Assembly (NCBI RefSeq): GCF_016907085.1
Contig: NZ_JAFBBJ010000001.1
Location: 3,224,001-3,288,000 of the forward strand
Origin: Clavibacter michiganensis
GTDB taxonomy: Bacteria; Actinomycetota; Actinomycetes; Actinomycetales; Microbacteriaceae
Length of the DNA: 64,000 nt
Direction of reading: 5' to 3'
Of the stretch, positions 8,548 to 16,921 are shown piece by piece. The notes below the pieces were generated by a model. The model worked only from the letters and a program-made list of their open reading frames with translations. It was not told where the DNA came from and ran no database searches. A program made the position numbers and the translations under genes. Each line of letters opens with the position of its first letter. Position 1 is the stretch's first letter.

Positions 8548-10023
8548 ATGAGCGCATCCACCGAGACCGACCTCCTGTCGGGCACGCCCACCACCCTGCT
8601 CATCGGCGGGGAGCGGGTCGAGGCCGAGGGCGGGGCGACGTTCGAGGTGCGGGATCCCGCGACCGACGCCGTCCTCGCACGCGTCGCCGACGCGAGCCCC
8701 GCGGACGGCGCGCGCGCCCTCGACGCGGCGGTCGACGCGCAGGCGGCGTGGGCGGCGACCGCGCCGCGCGCCCGGGGCGAGATCCTCCGCCGCGCGTTCG
8801 ACCTGCTCCAGGAGCGCAAGGACGAGTTCGCGCTCCTCATGACGCTCGAGATGGGCAAGCCGCTCGCCGAGTCGCTCGGCGAGGTCACGTACGGCGGCGA
8901 GTTCCTCCGCTGGTTCTCCGAGGAGGCCGTGCGCATCACGGGCCGCTACGGCACGAACCCCGAGGGGACCGGCCGCATGATCGTGTCGCAGCATCCCGTC
9001 GGGCCCGTGCTGCTCATCACCCCGTGGAACTTCCCGCTCGCGATGGCGACCCGCAAGATCGCGCCGGCGCTCGCCGCGGGCTGCACCGTGGTGATCAAGC
9101 CGGCCGACCTCACGCCGCTCACCACGCTCCGGTTCGCCGAGTTGCTGGCGGAGGCGGGCCTGCCCGCGGGCGTCCTCAACGTGATCCCCACCACGGCCGC
9201 CGCCGACGTCACCGGGCCGCTCATCGCCGACCCGCGGCTGCGCAAGCTGAGCTTCACCGGATCCACGCCCGTCGGCCGGCAGCTCGGCGCGCAGGCCGCG
9301 CAGAACGTGCTGCGCGTCTCGCTCGAGCTGGGCGGCAACGCGCCCTTCGTGGTCTTCGCGGACGCCGACATCGACAAGGCCGTCGAGGGCGCGATGGCGG
9401 CGAAGTTCCGCAACGTCGGGCAGGCGTGCACGGCGGCGAACCGCTTCATCGTCGAGGCGTCCGTCGCGGGCGCGTTCGCCGACCGGCTCCAGGAGCGCAT
9501 CGACGCCATGCGGATCGGGCGCGGCACCGAGGAGGGCGTCACGGTCGGGCCGCTCATCGACGGCCGAGCCGTCGACAAGGCCGACCGGCTGGTGCGCGAC
9601 GCCGTCGAGCGCGGTGCCACCGTGCGCGCGGGCGGAGCGCCTGGAGACGGCGCCGGCCACTTCTACCCGCCGACCCTCGTCACGGGCGTGGCCGAGGGCA
9701 GCGACATCCTGCGCGAGGAGATCTTCGGGCCCGTCGTCGCCATCGTGCCGTTCGACGGCGAGGACGACGCCGTGCGCCTCGCCAACGACACCGAGTTCGG
9801 CCTCGTCTCCTACGTGTTCACGCGCGATCTCGCCCGTGGTCAGCGCATGATCGAGCGGCTCGAGACCGGCATGACGGGCCTTAACATGGGCGTCATCTCC
9901 AACGCCGCCGCGCCGTTCGGCGGCGTGAAGCAGTCGGGGCTCGGCCGGGAGGGCGGGCTCGAGGGGATCCACGAGTACCTCGACACGAAGTACACGCTCA
10001 CGCCCGACCCCTTCGCGTCGTAG
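8548..10023 (+). CDS. gabD: NAD(P)-dependent succinate-semialdehyde dehydrogenase
   Basis: This 491-residue aldehyde dehydrogenase most likely oxidises succinate semialdehyde to succinate. The family signatures are ITPWNFPLAMATRKIAPALAA, the general base Glu260 in LELGGNAP, and the catalytic Cys294 in GQACTAANRF. The C-terminal part LNMGVISNAAAPFGGVKQSGLGREGG is characteristic of the GabD subgroup. A ribosome binding site GAGGAC precedes the ATG. The neighbouring genes do not reveal a GABA transaminase, so the substrate is inferred from the subgroup only. The stop shares one base with the next start. Confidence 0.9.
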   Translation: MSASTETDLLSGTPTTLLIGGERVEAEGGATFEVRDPATDAVLARVADASPADGARALDAAVDAQAAWAATAPRARGEILRRAFDLLQERKDEFALLMTLEMGKPLAESLGEVTYGGEFLRWFSEEAVRITGRYGTNPEGTGRMIVSQHPVGPVLLITPWNFPLAMATRKIAPALAAGCTVVIKPADLTPLTTLRFAELLAEAGLPAGVLNVIPTTAAADVTGPLIADPRLRKLSFTGSTPVGRQLGAQAAQNVLRVSLELGGNAPFVVFADADIDKAVEGAMAAKFRNVGQACTAANRFIVEASVAGAFADRLQERIDAMRIGRGTEEGVTVGPLIDGRAVDKADRLVRDAVERGATVRAGGAPGDGAGHFYPPTLVTGVAEGSDILREEIFGPVVAIVPFDGEDDAVRLANDTEFGLVSYVFTRDLARGQRMIERLETGMTGLNMGVISNAAAPFGGVKQSGLGREGGLEGIHEYLDTKYTLTPDPFAS

Positions 10024-10835
10024 TGGCGCACGTCGTCCCGGTCGAGGACCTGGCGGATCCACGGCTCGCCGACTACAGCCACCGCACCGACGTCGCGCTC
10101 CGCAAGGCGGAGGGCGCGGGGCACGGGATCTACCTGGCGGAGTCGGCGCTGGTGCTCGAGCGGGCGCTCCGCGCCGGGCACGCGCCGCGGTCGGTCCTCG
10201 CGCTCGGCGGCACGGTCGACGAGGCGCTGGCGCTGGTCGGCGACCGGGAGGTGCCGGTGTTCACGGGGCCGGGAGAGCTGCTCGCGGAGCTCACCGGCTA
10301 CGTGCTGCATCGCGGCGTCGTCGCGTCGCTCGACCGGCCGGCGCTGCCGTCGGTCGCGTCGCTGCTCGCGGGCGCGCGGCGCGTCGTGGTGCTCGAGGAC
10401 GTCGTGGATCCGACGAACGTCGGCGCGATCTTCCGCTCGGTCGGGGCCATCGGCGCGGACGCGGTGCTCGTCACGCCGCGCTGCACGGATCCGTTCTACC
10501 GCCGCGCCATCCGCGTGAGCATGGGCACGGTGCTCCAGGTGCCGTGGACGCGCACGGGGGAGTGGCCGGAGACGCGCGCCGCGCTCGCCGATGCCGGCTT
10601 CCACTTCGCGGCGCTCGCGCTGACGCCCGACGCCGTGTCGATCCGCGACTTCCCGGCCGAGGAGCACGCGCGGCTCGCCATCGTGCTCGGCTCGGAGGGT
10701 CCGGGGCTCTCGGCGGAGGCGATCCGGTCGGCGGACACGGTCGTGCGGATCCCGATGGCGCACGGCATCGACTCGCTGAACGTGGCGGCCGCCAGCGCGG
10801 TCGCGCTCTACGCGCTCACGGCGCCGGCCGGCTGA
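10023..10835 (+). CDS. SpoU/TrmH-family RNA 2'-O-methyltransferase
   Basis: This 270-residue methyltransferase of the SPOUT class transfers a methyl group from S-adenosylmethionine to a ribose in rRNA or tRNA; the exact nucleotide cannot be told. An N-terminal substrate-binding domain occupies about residues 1-100. The three knot motifs follow: NVGAIFRSVGAIGADAV, LGSEGPGLS, and IPMAHGIDSLNVAAASAVALY. The GTG start overlaps the gabD stop by a single base. No regulatory site of its own was seen, so it is probably co-transcribed with gabD. Confidence 0.9.
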   Translation: MAHVVPVEDLADPRLADYSHRTDVALRKAEGAGHGIYLAESALVLERALRAGHAPRSVLALGGTVDEALALVGDREVPVFTGPGELLAELTGYVLHRGVVASLDRPALPSVASLLAGARRVVVLEDVVDPTNVGAIFRSVGAIGADAVLVTPRCTDPFYRRAIRVSMGTVLQVPWTRTGEWPETRAALADAGFHFAALALTPDAVSIRDFPAEEHARLAIVLGSEGPGLSAEAIRSADTVVRIPMAHGIDSLNVAAASAVALYALTAPAG

Positions 10836-10922
10836 ACGCGCGGGCCGCTCCCTCCCCAGGCCGGCAACGGGCCGCTCCGGGGCCGATCCCGAGCGGATGG
10901 CGCAGGCCGGCGGGCCAGCGCC

Positions 10923-10928
10923 TAGCCT
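10923..10928 (+). promoter_or_regulatory. Candidate -10 box before the DUF2834 gene
   Basis: TAGCCT lies 26 bases before the ATG at 10955. It would give a leader of about 20 bases that still contains the GAGAAGGGG ribosome binding site. Confidence 0.4.
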
Positions 10929-10954
10929 GGCCTCATCCACGAGAAGGGGTCCCC

Positions 10955-11323
10955 ATGAGCACGCGTCCCGCACGCCGGCGCCCCACGCGCCTCGCCGTCG
11001 TCTACCTGGTGCTCGCGGTCGCCGGCCTCGTGCTCACCTGGTCGGCGAACATCCGCGTCGTCACGGAGGGCCGCGACTTCCTCGCGGACCTCTCCGCCGG
11101 CGGCCCGGCGGTCTCGTCGCTGTCGTGGGACCTGCTGATCGCGGCGGTCGCGAGCGTCGTCTTCATCGTCGTCGAGGGGCGGCGGCTGCGGATGCGGCGC
11201 GTGTGGATCTACGTGCTGCTCGCCCCGCTCGTGGCGTTCGCGGTCGCCCTGCCGGTGTTCCTCGCGGCGCGGGAGATGCGCCTGAGCGCGCCGGAGCGGG
11301 CGGAGCCGACACCGGGCGCGTGA
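10955..11323 (+). CDS. Small membrane protein, DUF2834-like
   Basis: This protein of 122 residues has three hydrophobic segments (about residues 12-30, 55-75 and 80-100) and a polar C-terminal tail. The layout, with WSANIRVVTEGRDF after the first helix, a WD in the loop before the second and an RRVWIYVLL start to the third, resembles DUF2834 membrane proteins of unknown function. The ATG at 10955 has GAAGGGG just upstream; the longer frame to the left is a shadow of the methyltransferase gene. Its stop faces the ABC exporter gene, which ends 107 bases away on the other strand. Confidence 0.7.
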   Translation: MSTRPARRRPTRLAVVYLVLAVAGLVLTWSANIRVVTEGRDFLADLSAGGPAVSSLSWDLLIAAVASVVFIVVEGRRLRMRRVWIYVLLAPLVAFAVALPVFLAAREMRLSAPERAEPTPGA

Positions 11324-11378
11324 CACGTCACCGCCGGGGCGCCGGATCGTGTGGGCGCCGCCGCGCAGCGCAGCCCGA

Positions 11379-11390
11379 GCGCTGCAGCGC
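11379..11390. repeat. 12-base perfect palindrome in a convergent intergenic gap
   Basis: GCGCTGCAGCGC is a perfect palindrome lying midway between two convergent genes (11324-11430). It may help end transcription in both directions, but it has no T-run and such palindromes also arise by chance in this composition. Confidence 0.25.
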
Positions 11391-11430
11391 AGAGTCGCAG
11401 CGCCCGCGCATCCACCGCCCCCGGCGCGCG

Positions 11431-13365
11431 CTACACGAGCAGCTGGTGCTTCGCGAGGTCGCGGTAGAGCGGCGTCGAGACGACGAGCTCCGCGTGCGTG
11501 CCGGTGCCGACGACGCGGCCCTTCTCGACCACGACGATGAGGTCGCTGTCGACGACGGTCGAGAGCCGGTGCGCGATCACGATGAGGGTGCGGTGCTCGG
11601 CGACCGCGTCGATGGCCTTGCGGAGCAGCTGCTCGTTGAGGCCGTCGAGGCTGGAGGTCGACTCGTCGAGCAGGAGGATCGGCGGGGCCGACAGCAGCGT
11701 GCGCGCGATCGCGAGGCGCTGGCGCTCGCCGCCGGAGAGCATGATGCCGTCCTCGCCGACGGGCGCGTCGAGGCCGAGCTCGTTGCGCGCGAGCACCTCG
11801 GTGAGGTTCACGGCGTGCAGCACCTGGATGCAGTCGTCGTCGGTCGCGTCGAACGCGGTGAGCGTGAGGTTCTCGCGGAGCGTGCCGGCGAGCACGGGCG
11901 CGTCCTGCTCGACGTAGCCGATCTGGCGGCGGAGGTCCTCCCGGTCGAGCGTGCGGATGTCGCGCCCGCCGACGCGGACGACGCCGGACGTCGGGTCGTA
12001 GAAGCGCTCGATGAGCGCCAGGATCGTGCTCTTGCCCGCGCCCGAGGGTCCGACGAGCGCGATCCGCGTGCCCCGCTCGGCGCGGAAGCTGATGCCCTGG
12101 AGGACGCCGCCGCCCGTGCGGTCGGCGCCGGGGGCGGAGTCTGCGGCGTCGGCCGGAGACGCGGGTGCCTCGGTCGTCGCGGCACCGTCTGCGGTCGCGT
12201 CCGCATCGGCTGCCACCGGGTACGAGAACCGCACGTCCACGAGCTCCACGGCGGGCGCGTCCGTGCGGTCCGCGCCCGTGCCCGCGGCCGCGTCGTCGCG
12301 GAGGCGTCCCGCGATCTCGCCGTCGCCGTCGGTCTCGACGGGCAGCTTCACGATCTCCTGGATCCGGCCGAGCGCGCCGAGCGCCTGGTTGACCGCGGTC
12401 ACGGCGCCGAACGCCTGGCCGAGCGGCATGATCATGAGGAAGAGGAACAGGATGAAGGCCACGAGGTCGCCGACCGTGATGGCGCCCGACGCGACGCGGA
12501 ACCCGCCCACGCCGACCACCACGAGGAACGACGCCTGCAGCGCGATGCCGGCGATCGGGACGACCACGGCGGACGCCTTCGCGACCTTGATGCCCATCTC
12601 CCACGCGCCCTCGGCGTCGGCCTCGATGGTGCGGATCTCCCGGTCGGTGGCGTTGCTCGCGCGCACGGTGCGGATCGCGCCGATGGCGCGCTCGACGCTC
12701 GCGGCCAGGTCGCCGACCTTGCGCTGCGCGCGCTGGCTGGCGACGCGGATCCGCCTGGAGAGCCCCACGACCGCGACGACCGAGACGGCGACGACCAGCA
12801 CGGTGAGACTGAGGAGCACGGGGTCGATGATGAGCATCGCGATGATGGCGCCGAGGAACGTGACCGCGCCGCCGATCGCCTCGACGAGGCCCTGCGTGAG
12901 CACCGCGCGGAGGAGCGTGGTGTCGGACCCGACGCGGGAGACGAGGTCGCCCGTGCGGCGCGTGTCGAACTCGGAGATGGGGAGGCGGAGGATCCGGCGC
13001 ACGAGCGTGCGGCGCGACGAGAGGACGATGCCCTCGCCCATGCGCTGCAGCAGGTAGTGCTGGTAGCCGGAGAGCACGCCGGACACGACGACCAGGCCGA
13101 CGAGAGCCCAGACGAGGACGCCGAGCTGGCCGCCCTCCTGCACGACGCCGACGACGCGCTGCACGAGGAGCGGCTGGCCGAGGCTCGCGGCCGCGCCGAG
13201 GACGCTCAGCACGACGACGAAGGCCATGAGCCCGCGCTGCTCGAGGATGTAGGGGAGGAGCTCCGAGAAGCGCGCGCGGGGTCCGTCGTCGGCGGCGTCG
13301 CGACGGGCGAACGGGTTGCGGGAGCGGGCGCGCGGCGCGGAGGAGGAGGGGCGGGCGGTGCTCAT
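11431..13365 (-). CDS. ABC exporter half-transporter (MDR/lipid flippase type)
   Basis: This 644-residue protein fuses a six-helix membrane domain (about residues 40-320) to an ATPase domain. Walker A GPSGAGKST lies near residue 440 and the signature LSGGERQRLAIA with Walker B ILLLDEST follows. It should work as a homodimer exporting a drug, lipid or peptide; the substrate is unknown. An unusual Ala/Asp-rich insertion of about 30 residues (roughly 385-415) separates the first beta strand, ending FSYP, from the strand GVLQGISF in the ATPase domain. The ATG at 13365 has GGGAG eight bases upstream; the much longer open frame beyond it is non-coding shadow. No partner half-transporter is adjacent. 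Confidence 0.92.
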   Translation of the reverse strand: MSTARPSSSAPRARSRNPFARRDAADDGPRARFSELLPYILEQRGLMAFVVVLSVLGAAASLGQPLLVQRVVGVVQEGGQLGVLVWALVGLVVVSGVLSGYQHYLLQRMGEGIVLSSRRTLVRRILRLPISEFDTRRTGDLVSRVGSDTTLLRAVLTQGLVEAIGGAVTFLGAIIAMLIIDPVLLSLTVLVVAVSVVAVVGLSRRIRVASQRAQRKVGDLAASVERAIGAIRTVRASNATDREIRTIEADAEGAWEMGIKVAKASAVVVPIAGIALQASFLVVVGVGGFRVASGAITVGDLVAFILFLFLMIMPLGQAFGAVTAVNQALGALGRIQEIVKLPVETDGDGEIAGRLRDDAAAGTGADRTDAPAVELVDVRFSYPVAADADATADGAATTEAPASPADAADSAPGADRTGGGVLQGISFRAERGTRIALVGPSGAGKSTILALIERFYDPTSGVVRVGGRDIRTLDREDLRRQIGYVEQDAPVLAGTLRENLTLTAFDATDDDCIQVLHAVNLTEVLARNELGLDAPVGEDGIMLSGGERQRLAIARTLLSAPPILLLDESTSSLDGLNEQLLRKAIDAVAEHRTLIVIAHRLSTVVDSDLIVVVEKGRVVGTGTHAELVVSTPLYRDLAKHQLLV

Positions 13366-13409
13366 GCGTGGTCTCCCGGGTGGTGATCCTGATGTGCGGC
13401 GACGGACCT

Positions 13410-13450
13410 CGGGTGCCGGGCGGTGGCCGCTGCCGAGGCGGTGGCACCCG
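13410..13450. repeat. Inverted repeat in the divergent promoter region
   Basis: Arms CGGGTGCC (13410-13417) and GGCACCCG (13443-13450) lie in the 208-base gap between the divergent ABC exporter and histidine kinase genes. The spacing is long for one operator, so this may be a hairpin or chance. I see nothing else convincing in this gap apart from the two ribosome binding sites. Confidence 0.25.
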
Positions 13451-13573
13451 GTGCCGGATGCGTGGCGCCGCCGTCTGGACTCTACGCGCCGGCGGCTGCG
13501 CGTCCGCTCCCCGCCCGGCGGGCGTCGGGTCGTGGGAGGGTGGCAGCGGGACATCCGAGCTCGGAGGACGCAC

Positions 13574-14695
13574 ATGCGGGGATCGGCAGCGTCGCGTCCG
13601 TCCGTGGTCGTCGCCGTGGACCTCGGAGCGTCCGCCCTCGTGGTGCTCGTGCTGTGGATGACGGTCCCGGCGGGCGGGGGCGTCCTCCTGGCATGGCAGG
13701 TCGCGCTCGCGGCGGCGGCCGTGGGCGGCGTGATGCTGCGGCGTCGGTGGCCCCGCACCGCGGTCGTCGCCGCCGCCGCGGCCACCGCGGCGGCGTGGGC
13801 GGCCGGCCTCACGGGGGATCCGTTCGTGCTGGCCGGCGTCGCCCTCCACTCCGCTGCGCGCTCGTCGGCGCGACCGGCTCCCGCACGGACGGCGGCGGGC
13901 GTCGCCGTGGCCGCCGGCGTCGTCGTGGGGATCCTCGCGCTCGTGGCCGCCCCGGCGTTCGAGGAGGGCATCCGCGGCGCGCTCCTCAGCCTGGTCGTCC
14001 TGGGCGGGGCGGCGGCGGCGGGCGTCGCCGCGCGTCGCGCGGAGCACCTCGCCGTCGAGAACGGCGTCCTCGCCGAGCGCGCGCGCATCGGGCGCGACGT
14101 CCACGACGTCCTCTCGCACTCGCTGGGGGCGATCGGGGTGCGGGCGGGGGTCGCCGCGCACGTGCCGACGCTCGATGCGGCCGCGCTGCGCGCGACCCTC
14201 GCGGAGGTGGAGCGGACGGCGCGGTCCGGCGTCGCCGAGCTCGGCCTCCTCCTCGCCGCGACGCGCGCGGGTCCGGGCGAGCTCATCCCCGACGGTGCGC
14301 TGCCCGTCCGCCTGCGCGAGACCGTCGCGGCCGCGGAGGCGGCCGGCATCGCGGTGACGCTCGTCGCCGAGGGGCTCGACGTCCTGCAGGGTCCCGAGCG
14401 CGTCGCCGTGCACCGCGTCGTCCGCGAGGCGGTGACCAACGTGATCCGCCACGCCGGGGCCGCGCGCTGCGACATCGCGGTGCACGCCGACGACGCGGCG
14501 GTCCGGGTGTCCGTCGCCGACGACGGCGGCGGCCGGATGCCGCTGGCGGAGGGCGACGGGCTGCGGGGCCTGCGGGAGCGCCTGGCGATCCTCGGGGGCA
14601 CGCTGGCCATCCGCGACGCGGACGGCGCCGGGGTGCGCGTCGACGCGGTGATCCCGCGGCCGCCGGCCGCGCACGGGTCGGGGCCGCGGTCGTGA
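13574..14695 (+). CDS. Sensor histidine kinase, HisKA_3 (NarL/LiaS-like) class
   Basis: This 373-residue kinase has a membrane-embedded N-terminal half with about five hydrophobic segments (residues 10-155) and almost no extracytoplasmic domain, so it probably senses something within or at the membrane. The phosphoacceptor is His177 in RDVHDVLSHSLG. The ATPase domain follows, with EAVTNVIRHAGA as N-box, DDGGG as G1 box and GLRGLRERL as G2. The ATG has CGGAGGAC upstream. The stop overlaps the response regulator start, and the ABC genes follow, so the likely role is to turn on an export or resistance pump. Confidence 0.9.
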   Translation: MRGSAASRPSVVVAVDLGASALVVLVLWMTVPAGGGVLLAWQVALAAAAVGGVMLRRRWPRTAVVAAAAATAAAWAAGLTGDPFVLAGVALHSAARSSARPAPARTAAGVAVAAGVVVGILALVAAPAFEEGIRGALLSLVVLGGAAAAGVAARRAEHLAVENGVLAERARIGRDVHDVLSHSLGAIGVRAGVAAHVPTLDAAALRATLAEVERTARSGVAELGLLLAATRAGPGELIPDGALPVRLRETVAAAEAAGIAVTLVAEGLDVLQGPERVAVHRVVREAVTNVIRHAGAARCDIAVHADDAAVRVSVADDGGGRMPLAEGDGLRGLRERLAILGGTLAIRDADGAGVRVDAVIPRPPAAHGSGPRS

Positions 14696-15360
14696 CCGGC
14701 GCGTCGTCGCCCATCCGCGTCGTCGTCGCCGACGACGAGCGGCCGCTCCGGGCGTCCTTCCGCCTCCTCCTCGACGCCGAGGAGGACATGTCCGTCGTGG
14801 GGGAGGCCGCCGACGGGACCGCCGTCGTCCGCGTCGCGGCCGAGACGCGGCCGGACGTGGTGCTCATGGACGTGCGCATGCCGGGCGTCGACGGGATCGA
14901 GGCCACCCGTCGCCTGCGCGGGCGGGCCGACGGGCCGCGCATCATCGTCCTCACCATGTTCGACGCCGATGCGCACGTCGACGGCGCGCTCCGCGCGGGC
15001 GCGTCGGGCTTCCTGCTCAAGAACGTCCCGCCCGCGGAGCTCGTGCGCGCCGTGCGCCTGGTGCACGCCGGGCACGCGCTCCTCTCCCCGGAGGTGACGG
15101 CGCGCGTCATGCGGCTGGCGACGGGGGAGGGACGCACCCCGCCGCCGCCCGATCCGCGGTCTGGCCGGTTGACGCGTCGGGAGCGCATGACGCTCGAGCT
15201 CATCGCCCGCGGTCGGTCGAACCAGGAGATCGCGGCGGAGCTGTTCGTGACGCACGCGACGGTCCGCACCTACGTGAGCCGCCTGCTCGCCAAGACCGGA
15301 TCGCGGGATCGCGCGCAGCTCGTGGTCCTCGGCTACGAGTGGGGGATCGTCGGCAGCTGA
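14692..15360 (+). CDS. NarL/LuxR-family response regulator
   Basis: This 222-residue regulator has a receiver domain (about residues 8-125) with the phosphoaccepting Asp60 in VLMDVRMPG, the conserved Thr in IVLTMF and Lys in FLLKN, and a LuxR-type helix-turn-helix (about residues 158-215, LTRRERMTLELIARGRSNQEIA). It starts at the GTG overlapping the kinase stop, so kinase and regulator are coupled. The target is probably the ABC genes directly downstream; a short palindrome TGTCGACA at 15372-15379, in the 62-base gap before them, is one possible binding site. Confidence 0.92.
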   Translation: MTGASSPIRVVVADDERPLRASFRLLLDAEEDMSVVGEAADGTAVVRVAAETRPDVVLMDVRMPGVDGIEATRRLRGRADGPRIIVLTMFDADAHVDGALRAGASGFLLKNVPPAELVRAVRLVHAGHALLSPEVTARVMRLATGEGRTPPPPDPRSGRLTRRERMTLELIARGRSNQEIAAELFVTHATVRTYVSRLLAKTGSRDRAQLVVLGYEWGIVGS

Positions 15361-15422
15361 TCCCGACGCTCTGTCGACATCAGCATGACGACGGGGAGGC
15401 ACGGCGTCGATGGACTGGTCGC

Positions 15423-16163
15423 ATGATCCGGATATCGCACCTCGTCAAGCGCCGCCGCGGCAGGACGCACGTCGACGACGTCTCCTTCGACGTGCAGCCC
15501 GGCCGCGTCACCGGCCTCCTCGGCCCGAACGGCGCCGGCAAGAGCTCCACGATGCGCGTGCTGCTCGGGCTCGACGCGGCCACCTCCGGCACGGCGCTCA
15601 TCGGCGGCGTGCCGTACCGCGCCCTCCGCGATCCCCTGCGGACGGTCGGCGCGATGCTCGACGGGCCGGGCGCGAACCGCGGCCGCACCGTCGCCGCGCA
15701 CCTCACCTGGATGGCGCAGAGCAACGGGATCCCGCGTCGCCGCGTGGACGAGGTCCTCGAGGTCGTCGGCCTCCCCGGCGAGCGGCGCACCCGCGTCGGC
15801 AGCCTCTCCCTCGGCATGGGGCAGCGGCTCGGCATCGCGGCGGCGCTCCTCGGCGACCCGCAGATCCTGGTGCTGGACGAGCCCACCAACGGCCTCGACC
15901 CGGACGGCATCCGGTGGATCCGCCGGTTCCTCCGCGGTATGGCCGACGAGGGACGCACGGTGCTCGTGTCCAGCCACCTGATGAGCGAGATGGAGGACAC
16001 CGCGGATGACTTCGTCGTCATCGCGCGCGGACGCGTGGTCGCGCAGGGCGGGTCGGCGGAGATCACGACCGGCTTCCACTCGCTCGAGAGCGCGTTCTTC
16101 GCCCTCACGGAGGGCGGGGCCGACCACCGGTCCGGCGACGTGGCGTCCCGGGATCGCGCATGA
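15423..16163 (+). CDS. ABC transporter ATP-binding protein (bacitracin/lantibiotic-resistance type)
   Basis: This 246-residue ATPase has Walker A GPNGAGKSS near residue 37, a Q-loop region, signature LSLGMGQRLGIA, Walker B ILVLDEPTNGLDPDG and the switch His in VLVSSHL. The LSLGMGQR form of the signature is common in BcrA-like ATPases that pair with ABC-2 permeases. The ATG at 15423 matches the family N-terminus (MIRISHLVK). It partners with the two permeases that follow with 4-base overlaps. Together with the upstream kinase and regulator it looks like a self-contained peptide or antibiotic response module. Confidence 0.9.
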   Translation: MIRISHLVKRRRGRTHVDDVSFDVQPGRVTGLLGPNGAGKSSTMRVLLGLDAATSGTALIGGVPYRALRDPLRTVGAMLDGPGANRGRTVAAHLTWMAQSNGIPRRRVDEVLEVVGLPGERRTRVGSLSLGMGQRLGIAAALLGDPQILVLDEPTNGLDPDGIRWIRRFLRGMADEGRTVLVSSHLMSEMEDTADDFVVIARGRVVAQGGSAEITTGFHSLESAFFALTEGGADHRSGDVASRDRA

Positions 16164-16921
16164 GCGTCCGGGGCCTGGCCGCCTCCGAGCTGACGAAGGC
16201 GCGCACGCTGCGGGCGATGCCGATCCTCGCCGCCGTCGCCGTCCTCGCCACGTGGCCCATGGCGTGGACGAACGCCGCGTCCGGCGCCGACATCCCGGCC
16301 GACGACCCGCGGCTGTTCTCCTCCGTCCCCATCCCGACCGAGTACCAGGGGTTCGAGATGGCGGGCTTCGGCTACGTCCTCATCGTGGCGCTCGGGGCGC
16401 TCTGGGCGGGCGGGGAGCACGGCGCCGGACGGCAGATCCGCAGCACGCTGCTCGCCTCCCCGCGCCGTGTCCCCGTGTTCGTCGTGTCGGCCGCCCTGCT
16501 GGCCGTCGTGACCGCGGTCGTCGCGTCCCTGACCATGTGGGGCGCCATCGTCATCACCCACGCGTCCTCGGGCGGGGACGTCGACCCGTGGCGGCTGACG
16601 CCGGCCATCTGGGCGCACCTCGGCGGCGTGACCCTCGCGTGGGTGCTCACGGCGCTCATGGCGTTCGCGATCGGGTCGCTGGCGAGGACGGCGATCCTCC
16701 CGCTGATCCTCCTGCTGCCGCTCGTGGTCGGCATCGGCGACCTCCTCGCCGGAGCGTGGGCGGGCGCGCGGTTCCTCCCGGTCACGGCGGGGGCGGCCAT
16801 GTACTCCGACCCGGCCGCGGGGGCCTACCTCCCGCCCGTGGTCGGCGGCCTGGTGCAGGCCGCGTGGGCCGTCGTGCTCCTCGGCGTCGCGCTCGTGGTG
16901 TTCGCCCGGCGGGACGCATGA
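16160..16921 (+). CDS. ABC-2 type permease subunit
   Basis: This 253-residue membrane protein has about six hydrophobic segments and begins with a short cytoplasmic stretch, ASELTKARTLRA, typical of ABC-2 permeases of this class (ELTKxRT). Its ATG overlaps the ATPase stop, and its stop overlaps the next permease in ATGA, so the three are translated together. A sizeable extracytoplasmic stretch follows the first helix (about residues 35-55). Substrate unknown. It is about the same length as the next permease and the N-termini are alike (TKARTLR), which suggests an old duplication giving a heterodimeric channel. Confidence 0.85.
   Translation: MSVRGLAASELTKARTLRAMPILAAVAVLATWPMAWTNAASGADIPADDPRLFSSVPIPTEYQGFEMAGFGYVLIVALGALWAGGEHGAGRQIRSTLLASPRRVPVFVVSAALLAVVTAVVASLTMWGAIVITHASSGGDVDPWRLTPAIWAHLGGVTLAWVLTALMAFAIGSLARTAILPLILLLPLVVGIGDLLAGAWAGARFLPVTAGAAMYSDPAAGAYLPPVVGGLVQAAWAVVLLGVALVVFARRDA

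Noticed and set aside
10922..14674. Open frames of over 1000 codons on the minus strand (also 11431-15402 and 56599-59721)
   Set aside because: They are long only because G+C-rich third positions remove stop codons. They run antisense to or beyond clear genes, are Arg/Ala/Gly-rich and match no family; only the part belonging to the ABC exporter (11431-13365) is real.
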